A DNA stretch of 18,656 nt from JBBQVZ01 sp038211015 (GTDB taxonomy: Bacteria > Actinomycetota > UBA4738 > HRBIN12): the NCBI GenBank assembly GCA_038211015.1, contig JBBQVZ010000066.1, positions 1 through 18,656 on the forward strand, given 5' to 3'. Position 1 is the stretch's first letter. Each line of letters starts with the position of its first letter. Shown here piece by piece: positions 13,587 through 18,656 of this stretch. The position numbers and the translations under genes are program-made. Below the pieces are notes generated by a model. It did no database searches. It was given only the letters and a program-made list of their open reading frames with translations, and had not been told where the DNA came from.

Positions 13587-14357
13587 GTGCGCGAACCAGC
13601 CCGCCTGAGGTTCGGTCTCACGATCGGCTCCGTGGCCACCGTCATCGCCCTCCTGCTTCCCGCGTGCCATCAGGGAGAGGCGATCCGCGAACAGGCGCTC
13701 GCCGACTCCAAGGCCGTGTCGTTCGAGTCGATCGACGGTGTGCGGCTCGCCGGACGGATGTTCGGGCCCGAGGGCGCGACCGCGGGGGTCGTGCTGGCGC
13801 ATATGAGGCCCGCCGATCAGAGCTCCTGGTTCGACTTCGCGGACCAGCTCGGCGAGATCGGATACCGCACGCTGACGTTCGACTTCCGCGGATACTGTCC
13901 CGGTGGCGACGCCGGCTGCTCCGAGGGGGACAGGGACGTCGCCGCGATCTGGCAGGACGTGGCGGGCGCCGTCGGGTTCCTGCGGGCGGAGGGCGTGCGG
14001 CGGGTCGGGCTCGTCGGTGCGAGCATGGGCGGCACTGCCTCGCTCGTCTACGCCTCGCAGAGCGGCACGGACATCGACGCGGTCGTGACCCTGTCGGCGC
14101 CCGACGCCATCGAGGGGCTCACGGCGGGTCCCGTTGTCCTGCAGACCGTGAGCGCCGCGAAGCTGTTCCTGGCCGGGAACGTCGACGGGAACGCGGCCGC
14201 CACGGCGCAGGCGTTCTTCGACGAGACCCTGCAGCCCAAGCGCGTCGAGATCCTGACGACGGCCGACCACGGGACCGACATCCTGGAGGGCAACAAGGCG
14301 GAGGAGGCCCGCAACCTCATCACCGGCTGGCTCGGCCAGCACGTGCCGGTCACATGA
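13587..14357 (+). CDS. Putative lipoprotein alpha/beta hydrolase
   Basis: 256 aa from GTG 13587. The N-terminus has a basic start, a hydrophobic core (GSVATVIALLL) and LPAC at 24-27, a lipobox-like site with C27 as the probable lipidated cysteine, so it is likely membrane-anchored outside the cell. The mature part is an alpha/beta hydrolase: the GVVLAHMRPAD oxyanion strand, FDFRGYCPGGDAGC, nucleophile S146 in GASMGG, acid D200 (LAGNVDGN) and H228 (TADHGTDIL). C104 and C111 could form a disulfide. Closest in style to dienelactone-hydrolase/serine-aminopeptidase-like esterases; substrate unknown. The stop overlaps the DUF62 start by ATGA. Confidence 0.85.
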   Translation: MREPARLRFGLTIGSVATVIALLLPACHQGEAIREQALADSKAVSFESIDGVRLAGRMFGPEGATAGVVLAHMRPADQSSWFDFADQLGEIGYRTLTFDFRGYCPGGDAGCSEGDRDVAAIWQDVAGAVGFLRAEGVRRVGLVGASMGGTASLVYASQSGTDIDAVVTLSAPDAIEGLTAGPVVLQTVSAAKLFLAGNVDGNAAATAQAFFDETLQPKRVEILTTADHGTDILEGNKAEEARNLITGWLGQHVPVT

Positions 14358-15139
14358 GCCGACCGATCGTCTTCCTGACCGACTACGGGATCGCCGACGA
14401 GTTCGTCGGCGTGTGCCACGGCGTGATGCTGCGGATCGCGCCCGACGTTCGGGTGGTCGACCTCACGCATTCGATCCCCCGCCAGGACGTGATGCGCGGT
14501 GCGCTCACGCTCGGCCGGGCGACCTCGTACATGCCCGGCGATGCCGTCTACGTCGCGGTGGTCGACCCGGGCGTGGGTTCCGGACGGGGGTCCATCGCCG
14601 TGCGAGCGGCCTCGGATGCGCTCCTGGTCGGGCCAGACAACGGGTTGCTGTCCCTGGCGTGGGAGGCGCTCGGCGGCGCCGAGTCGGCGGTCGAGATCAC
14701 GTCCGACGACGTCATCCTGCAGCCGGCGTCACGCACGTTCCACGGTCGAGACGTGTTCGCCCCTGCGGCCGCGCACCTGGCGGCGGGTTTGCCGCTCGCC
14801 GATCTCGGTCCCGAGCTCGTGGTGGAGGATCTCCGCGTGATGGAGCTTCCCGGTCCCATGGTGGCTTCGGGAGCGATCGGCGCCCGCGTGACCGGCATCG
14901 ACGGTTTCGGCAACGTTCAGTTGAACGTCGGACCGCACGACATGGAGGCCGCCGGCGTCGGGCCCGTGCTCACCGTCCGCGGCCGCACGGTCCCCCGGGT
15001 GGGCGTCTTCGCGGACGTCCCGCGCGGAACGCTGGCGGCCATCATCGACTCGCAAGGTCAGCTGGCGCTGGTGGTCAACCAGGGCAGCGCCGCCGACACG
15101 CTGGGCCTGTCGGTGGGCAAGACCGTCGTCCTGGAGTAG
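14354..15139 (+). CDS. S-adenosyl-L-methionine hydroxide adenosyltransferase (DUF62)
   Basis: Hydrolyses SAM to adenosine and L-methionine, using an activated hydroxide; related to fluorinase and chlorinase. 261 aa from ATG 14354. The Asp-Arg-His set known from the archaeal enzyme is intact with the same spacing: D71 (VVDPGVG), R78 and H130 (TFHGRD). Other motifs: FLTDYGIADEFVG at the N-terminus, DLTHSIPRQDV, GPDNGLL, and a C-terminal beta domain (GIDGFGNVQLNV). I see no halogenase-type insertion, so plain hydrolase is most likely. Why a cell would hydrolyse SAM is unclear; control of SAM level or purine/methionine salvage are options. Coupled to the hydrolase gene upstream. Confidence 0.93.
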   Translation: MSRPIVFLTDYGIADEFVGVCHGVMLRIAPDVRVVDLTHSIPRQDVMRGALTLGRATSYMPGDAVYVAVVDPGVGSGRGSIAVRAASDALLVGPDNGLLSLAWEALGGAESAVEITSDDVILQPASRTFHGRDVFAPAAAHLAAGLPLADLGPELVVEDLRVMELPGPMVASGAIGARVTGIDGFGNVQLNVGPHDMEAAGVGPVLTVRGRTVPRVGVFADVPRGTLAAIIDSQGQLALVVNQGSAADTLGLSVGKTVVLE

Positions 15140-15163
15140 TGCCGGGGACGGTCAGGACGACGG
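15123..15163. terminator. 11-bp inverted repeat at convergent gene ends
   Basis: CCGTCGTCCTG (15123-15133) and CAGGACGACGG (15153-15163) are perfect reverse complements around a 19-nt loop. The loop holds the DUF62 stop (15137-15139), and the right arm overlaps the stop of the small minus-strand gene (15154-15152). It would fold on either transcript, so it is a good candidate bidirectional terminator. No T-tract. Confidence 0.55.
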
Positions 15164-15298
15164 GCTCGGGAGCTGGCCTGGACTGGTCGGTCCCTGGAGC
15201 GGGGCGTCGTCGCCGGACGCGATCACGAGCTGCGCGATCCCGGCTCCGATCAGGAGGGCCAAGAGGACGATCAGGACGATGAACGTCGGCCTCCGCAT
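15152..15298 (-). CDS. Small single-span membrane protein, 48 aa
   Basis: Starts at ATG 15298 and encodes 48 aa: a basic N-terminus (MRRP), one strong transmembrane segment (TFIVLIVLLALLIGAGIAQLVIA, residues 5-27, written here in short form as TFIVLIV...LVIA), then a polar Pro/Ser/Gly tail (SGDDAPLQ...GQLPSPSS). The positive-inside rule puts the tail outside. It fills the gap between the DUF62 stop and the TIM-barrel gene. The inverted repeat at its stop supports it being a transcribed unit. No ribosome site is evident, so it may depend on read-through from the isomerase gene. Not recognised; it could be conserved only within close relatives. Confidence 0.5.
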   Translation of the reverse strand: MRRPTFIVLIVLLALLIGAGIAQLVIASGDDAPLQGPTSPGQLPSPSS

Positions 15299-15306
15299 GG
15301 GCGGCA

Positions 15307-15328
15307 GGCTAGCAGGGGAGGGCTAGCC
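15307..15328 (-). terminator. Hairpin at the end of the TIM-barrel gene
   Basis: GGCTAGC (15307-15313) and GCTAGCC (15322-15328) form a perfect 7-bp inverted repeat around an 8-nt loop. The minus-strand TAG stop of the isomerase-like gene (15325-15323) is in one arm. It could terminate or attenuate transcription before the small membrane protein gene. Confidence 0.4.
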
Positions 15329-16132
15329 GGCAGCGCGCCGGACGTCCGGTCCCGGGAGCCGTCGCTCGACACCTTCGCGCATCGAGACCATCATCGCGCG
15401 CAGGCGCGCGGCGTCGGTCAGGTACCGCCGCAGGTCGACCTCGAGCGAGACCGCTCCCTCGTAGTCGCTCGCCGACAGGTCGTCCAGGAACGCGCCGAGC
15501 GGGAGCACCCCTTCGCCCGGAGGAAGATGGGAGTCCCAACCCTTGCCGGCGTTGTCCGACAGGTGCACGTGTCGGATCCGGCCGTTGAACCGCCGACGAA
15601 CGTCCACCAGGTCGTGTTCGGCGACCGCCGCATGGCTCGTGTCCAACACCAGATCGGGCAATCCCTCGAGCTCGTCCAGGTCCTGGTTCGCATGGAACGT
15701 CATCTCGCGGCCGCCGACCCGGACCGGGAACATGTTCTCCACGGCGACCGTCACGCCGGTTCCCGCCATGAGGTCGGGGAGGCGGTCCTCCAACCAGCGA
15801 CGGAACGACCGTTGCCATCGATACGGCGGGTGGACGACCACGATGGGAACCTCGGCGTCGGCGGCCACTTCGATCGCTCGCTCGACCTTGCCGATCGGAT
15901 CGGTGCCCCACACCCTGCGGGTGAGGAGCAGGCATGGCGCGTGGATCGCGCCGATGGTCAATCCGTACTCGTCCGCGAGCGTTCGCATCCGGACGGGATC
16001 CTGGCTCGCGGGGTCCTTGGTGACCATCACCTCGGCGCCTTCATACCCGGTGTCGGCCAACAGACGGAACGTCTCCGACAATGGCCGGGCGAAGAACGCG
16101 GCCGAGGAGAACAAGATCCTGGGGGAAGGCAT
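15323..16132 (-). CDS. Sugar phosphate isomerase/epimerase-like TIM-barrel protein
   Basis: 269 aa from ATG 16132 (in-frame GTG 16135 also possible); the large upstream frame is a shadow. It is an AP-endonuclease-2/xylose-isomerase-like TIM barrel with probable divalent-metal ligands along the strands: VAVENMFP (Glu), LVLDTSHAAVAEHD (Asp, His), RHVHLSDN (His), LPPGEGVLP and VSLEVD (Glu). The N-terminal strand ILFSSAAFFARPLSETFRLLADTGYEGAEVM is typical. Family members isomerise or epimerise sugars, inositol derivatives or hydroxypyruvate; which applies here is not evident. Cytoplasmic. A TACAAT box lies 8 nt upstream of the start, so it probably begins a nearly leaderless transcript divergent from the membrane-protein gene. 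Confidence 0.87.
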   Translation of the reverse strand: MPSPRILFSSAAFFARPLSETFRLLADTGYEGAEVMVTKDPASQDPVRMRTLADEYGLTIGAIHAPCLLLTRRVWGTDPIGKVERAIEVAADAEVPIVVVHPPYRWQRSFRRWLEDRLPDLMAGTGVTVAVENMFPVRVGGREMTFHANQDLDELEGLPDLVLDTSHAAVAEHDLVDVRRRFNGRIRHVHLSDNAGKGWDSHLPPGEGVLPLGAFLDDLSASDYEGAVSLEVDLRRYLTDAARLRAMMVSMREGVERRLPGPDVRRAAG

Positions 16133-16192
16133 CACCTCCCATTGTAGGTGCGAGTCGGGCGCCGGGCCAGAGCGACCGATATCCTGCTCGCC
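16133..16192. promoter_or_regulatory. Divergent promoter pair, both apparently leaderless
   Basis: Minus strand: TACAAT (16146-16141) then 8 nt to ATG 16132. Plus strand: TATCCT (16180-16185) then 7 nt to ATG 16193. Both fit the TANNNT-N6-8-start pattern of actinobacterial leaderless genes. No consensus -35 stands out. A GGGAGG between the minus -10 and start might also serve as a ribosome site if transcription starts further upstream. Confidence 0.5.
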
Positions 16193-16900
16193 ATGTGGGC
16201 ATTCCCTCTGGTGGCGGCCGCGGTCGCATCCGTGTTCGCCGTGCTGCTCGCGAAGCGATACGCGGAGCGGCGTCGGTCGCACCAACTGCTCTGGGCGATC
16301 GCGCTCCTGATGTACGCGGCCGCGTCCCTCGCCGTCGCGATCGGCGCGTTGAACGGCTGGGGCCGGCTCGCGTTCCAGGTGTACTGGGTGTTCGGCGCCG
16401 TCCTGAACGTGCCGTTCCTGGCGGCGGGCGAGCTCCAACTGTTGGTCCGCAACCGGACCGTCGAGCTGGCGATCGACGTGGTGCTCGTGTTCTTGATCGC
16501 GTACTCGATCTCGGTCGTGCGCGGGGCAGCCTACGACGTGCACGCGCTCGCCCAGCAGCTGCCGTCGGGCAAGCACGTGTTCGGCGACGGCACGCCTGCC
16601 CATCGCCTCCCGCAACTCATCTCGATCCCGTCCTACCTGGTGCTCGTCGGTGGCGCCCTCTGGTCGGCGTGGCGGATGCGCGGCCGTCCCGAGCTGAAGG
16701 ACCGATTCGTCGGCACGCTCCTGATCGCGATCGGCGCGACGATCATCGCAGGGCTCGGCTCGACGTTCGCCGCGCTCGGCAAGCTGCCGCTGTTCTCCGT
16801 ATCGCTCCTGTCGGGCATCGCGGTGATGTTCTGGGGCTTCCTCCGAGCATCGAAGCCGACGTCGGTGCCTGTGCTGCCCGCAGCGGCCGACGCACGCTGA
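16193..16900 (+). CDS. Seven-span integral membrane protein, unknown function
   Basis: 235 aa from ATG 16193; the frame extends up to 16148, but ATG 16193 begins directly with the first membrane span and sits 7 nt after a -10 box. I count seven hydrophobic segments, near residues 2-20 (WAFPLVAAAVASVFAVLLA), 32-53, 60-84, 98-119, 140-165, 173-200 and 202-223. Loops 20-31 (KRYAERRRSHQ) and 166-173 (RMRGRPELKD) are basic, placing them inside. The AFQVYWVFGAVLNVPFLAAGELQLL segment with central Tyr/Trp/Glu/Gln may be a pocket. No transporter signature is recognised; it is one of the poorly described multi-span families of actinobacteria. Confidence 0.75.
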   Translation: MWAFPLVAAAVASVFAVLLAKRYAERRRSHQLLWAIALLMYAAASLAVAIGALNGWGRLAFQVYWVFGAVLNVPFLAAGELQLLVRNRTVELAIDVVLVFLIAYSISVVRGAAYDVHALAQQLPSGKHVFGDGTPAHRLPQLISIPSYLVLVGGALWSAWRMRGRPELKDRFVGTLLIAIGATIIAGLGSTFAALGKLPLFSVSLLSGIAVMFWGFLRASKPTSVPVLPAAADAR

Positions 16901-17016
16901 GCCAACCCCGCCCGCTATCGCAACGCCTCGCATCCAGATCCGGTTGATCCGGGCGTCCCTCCGGCGCGAAGCACGCGCGTACCGCCCCGCTGGAGGAAGG
17001 AGGGATGCGGAGGATC

Positions 17017-17039
17017 CCTCGGCGGGAAGGCCGCCGAGG
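17017..17039 (+). other. 9-bp GC-rich stem-loop upstream of DUF4331 gene
   Basis: CCTCGGCGG (17017-17025) pairs perfectly with CCGCCGAGG (17031-17039) around GAAGG. It lies in the 206-bp gap 16901-17106, 117 nt after the membrane-protein stop and 67 nt before the DUF4331 start. It may terminate the upstream transcript or structure the DUF4331 leader. The rest of the gap has no TANNNT box and no riboswitch I recognise. Confidence 0.45.
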
Positions 17040-17093
17040 AGGCGCGGGCGGACCACGACATCGGCAACGCAAACGTCAAGACCATGGAACCGA

Positions 17094-17099
17094 AAGGAG
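17094..17099 (+). promoter_or_regulatory. Shine-Dalgarno site selecting a TTG start
   Basis: AAGGAG ends 7 nt before TTG 17107, the ideal spacing. It rules out ATG 17005, which would place a basic, low-complexity stretch before the signal peptide. Confidence 0.75.
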
Positions 17100-17106
17100 T
17101 CATCCC

Positions 17107-18498
17107 TTGTCAGTGCAACAAATCCGGAACAAGGTGCTCGCGGCGGCGACCGCGCTGGTGGTCGGTGGGGGCCTGTTCGCAGGTCTCGCCCCGCTCGCCA
17201 GCCGCGCGTCGAGCCACCGCGAGGCACCGCTCACGGCCGCGGACCCGCAGATCGACAACACGGACGTGTACGCGTTCGTCAGTCCCGATCGGCCCGACAC
17301 CGTGACGCTCGTCAGCTCGTGGATCCCGTTCGAGGAGCCCGCGGGCGGCCCGAACTTCTACCTGTGGGCCGAGCACACCAACTACGACATCAACATCAGC
17401 AACGACGGCGGGACCAACGCCGACATCAAGTACCGCTGGAGGTTTACGACGCGCTACCGCAACCCGAACACGTTCCTGTACAACACGGGTCCGGTCACGT
17501 CGCTGAACGACCCCGATCTGAACATCTATCAGACGTATGACCTCTGGAAGATCTCGAACGGGCACAAGAACCGTCTGCTGCACAACGCGAAGGTGGCTCC
17601 GAGCAACGTGGGCGGCGCCTCCATGCCGGGATACAACAGCGACCTGTTCGACGCCGCGACGACGAAGTTCGGCGGCTCGAATCCGTCCTACAGCTGGGTG
17701 GGTCAGTCCGACGACCCGTTCTTCCTCGACCTCCGCGTGTTCGACCTCCTCTACGGAGCGAACCTCTCGGAGGCCGGCGACGACTCGCTGGCCGGGTTCA
17801 ACGTCAACACGTTCGCGCTGCAGGTCCCGACGAAGGACCTCACCAAGGGTGGCGAGTCGACGATCGGGATCTGGAACACGGCATCGCGTCCCAGCCTGCG
17901 GATCGAGAACGGTGACGGCAGCCAGTCGTTCAAGGGCAAGAACGTTCAGGTCTCGCGCCTGGGCAGCCCGCTCGTGAACGAGGTCGTCGTCCCCGTGGGT
18001 CTGAAGGACTACTTCAACTCCTCCAAGCCGAGCGCGGACGGTGCGGCGCTGCCGCTCGTCCAGGACCCCGAGCTTCCGCACCTGCTCAACGCGGTGTACG
18101 GCACGGACGTCCCGGACTCCGACGACAGCACGCCCGGCATCCAACGGGCGGACCTGATCCAGGTCTTCCTGACGGGCGTTCCGACGCTGAACCAGCCCGC
18201 GCACGTCACGGCGAGCGAGATGCTGCGTCTGAACACGGCCATCGAGCCGTGCTCGACGGCCTGCTCGACCCTCGGCGTGATCGGCGGCGACACGGCGGGC
18301 TTCCCGAACGGCCGTCGGCTGTCCGACGATGTCATCGACGTCTCGCTGCGAGCGGTCCTGGGCGTGCTCCTGACGCCTCACCAGGCGCTGGCGGACACGA
18401 TCGGCGACGGTGTCGACGCGAACGACGTTCCGTTCCTGAACGCCTTCCCGTACGTGGCCTACCCGTTCTCCGGGTCGGACGCGTCACCGCACAGCTGA
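17107..18498 (+). CDS. Secreted DUF4331 family protein
   Basis: 463 aa from TTG 17107. Residues 1-35 are a Sec signal peptide: basic QQIRNK, hydrophobic VLAAATALVVGGGLFAGLA, and an ASRA-S cleavage site. The mature protein opens with SSHREAPLTAADPQIDNTDVYAFVSPDRPDTV, the clear DUF4331 signature, and continues with WIPFEEPAGGPNFY, IKYRWRF, a central NVNTFALQVP block, LVNEVVVPVGLKDYFN, and a C-terminal GRRLSDDVIDVSLRAV. One Cys pair near the C-terminus (PCSTACST) could form a disulfide. Function is unknown; the family is exported, and in other bacteria is often encoded near ECF sigma factor genes. It is probably monocistronic, with a distinct leader and strong ribosome site, unlike its leaderless neighbours. 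Confidence 0.9.
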   Translation: MSVQQIRNKVLAAATALVVGGGLFAGLAPLASRASSHREAPLTAADPQIDNTDVYAFVSPDRPDTVTLVSSWIPFEEPAGGPNFYLWAEHTNYDINISNDGGTNADIKYRWRFTTRYRNPNTFLYNTGPVTSLNDPDLNIYQTYDLWKISNGHKNRLLHNAKVAPSNVGGASMPGYNSDLFDAATTKFGGSNPSYSWVGQSDDPFFLDLRVFDLLYGANLSEAGDDSLAGFNVNTFALQVPTKDLTKGGESTIGIWNTASRPSLRIENGDGSQSFKGKNVQVSRLGSPLVNEVVVPVGLKDYFNSSKPSADGAALPLVQDPELPHLLNAVYGTDVPDSDDSTPGIQRADLIQVFLTGVPTLNQPAHVTASEMLRLNTAIEPCSTACSTLGVIGGDTAGFPNGRRLSDDVIDVSLRAVLGVLLTPHQALADTIGDGVDANDVPFLNAFPYVAYPFSGSDASPHS

Positions 18499-18519
18499 TC
18501 GAACGGAACTGATCGAACG
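18495..18519 (+). repeat. Short direct repeat at the DUF4331 stop
   Basis: CTGATCGAACG occurs at 18495-18505 and 18509-18519, a 14-nt period. The first copy includes the TGA stop. It may be chance or the first sign of the disturbed contig end. Confidence 0.5.
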
Positions 18520-18527
18520 CACATCGG

Positions 18528-18656
18528 GGAGCGGGGGGGGGGGCGCCCGGGGCGGAGACCCCCCGGGCCCCCGCGCCCCCGCCCGGGGCGCCGGGCCGCG
18601 CGCCCCCCCCCCGGCGGCCCCCCCCCCCCCCGCGCCCGCACCACCCCCCAACCCCG
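18528..18656. other. Low-complexity G/C homopolymer contig end, probable artefact
   Basis: About 130 bases made almost only of G and C runs, including runs of ten or more, with nearly no A or T. It is unlike the rest of the window, which is GC-rich but codon-structured. Most likely a low-quality read end or mis-assembly. No gene should be called here. Confidence 0.75.

Noticed and set aside
13361..13645. 94-codon minus-strand frame over bS22
   Set aside because: The plus strand encodes a recognisable bS22 with a ribosome site; the antisense frame has no support.
14354..15139. Fluorinase or chlorinase
   Set aside because: No halogenase-type insertion was noticed and the hydrolase triad spacing D71/R78/H130 equals that of DUF62 hydrolases, which are far more common.
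17005..17106. ATG 17005 as start of the DUF4331 protein
   Set aside because: It would put a basic low-complexity stretch and the stem-loop before the signal peptide; TTG 17107 has an ideal AAGGAG.
16901..17106. Riboswitch in the DUF4331 leader
   Set aside because: I could not fit the sequence to any riboswitch consensus I know; only one simple hairpin is convincing.
18459..18644. Minus-strand frame in the G/C tail
   Set aside because: It is translated homopolymer (Gly/Pro/Arg) from a probable assembly artefact.

Overview
The window is high-GC (roughly two thirds G+C by eye) and densely coded, with many GTG and TTG starts, 4-nt ATGA/GTGA overlaps, and several TANNNT boxes 6-9 nt before a start codon, which suggests leaderless transcripts. 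Together with a clpS-DUF2017 pair, a 33-residue bS22-type ribosomal protein next to a small MerR-like HTH gene, and an actinobacterial-type 'phosphatase' family gene, this points to an actinobacterium, probably from a little-studied lineage. It looks like a complete contig: the first gene is cut at base 1, and the last ~130 bases are homopolymeric G/C that looks like assembly noise. No gene-free stretch exceeds 300 bases. I see no tRNA, rRNA, CRISPR or mobile element.

Region 1 (1-9227, +) is a ten-gene, nearly gapless operon: P5C-dehydrogenase-type aldehyde dehydrogenase (5' end missing), class III aminotransferase, two paralogous VOC proteins, both subunits of a glutaconate-type CoA-transferase, a small Pro/charged protein, a second class III aminotransferase, an AcuC-type deacetylase and pyruvate kinase. 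The first two could convert ornithine to glutamate. The whole set (deacetylation, transamination, semialdehyde oxidation, CoA activation) reads as catabolism of an amino acid or (acetylated) diamine, but no single described pathway accounts for all of it.

Region 2 (9308-11358, -) is a tight four-gene operon: SDR oxidoreductase, YdeI/DUF1905 protein, ClpS (N-end-rule adaptor) and DUF2017. It converges on pyruvate kinase, and a perfect small hairpin lies at the junction.

Region 3 (11383-15139, +) starts only 24 bp from the SDR gene. It holds the phosphatase-family protein, the HTH protein, a Clp1-family polynucleotide-kinase-like P-loop protein, bS22 (TTG start, 33 aa), a putative lipoprotein alpha/beta hydrolase and a SAM hydroxide adenosyltransferase (DUF62) with its Asp/Arg/His triad intact. 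The RNA-kinase-like gene between an HTH regulator and a ribosomal protein is the most intriguing gene context in the window.

Region 4 (15152-18656) has a hidden 48-aa single-span membrane protein and a TIM-barrel sugar-phosphate isomerase-like gene on the minus strand, then divergently a seven-span membrane protein and a secreted DUF4331 protein, followed by the degenerate contig end. Inverted repeats mark the convergent junction at 15123-15163 and the end of the TIM-barrel gene.
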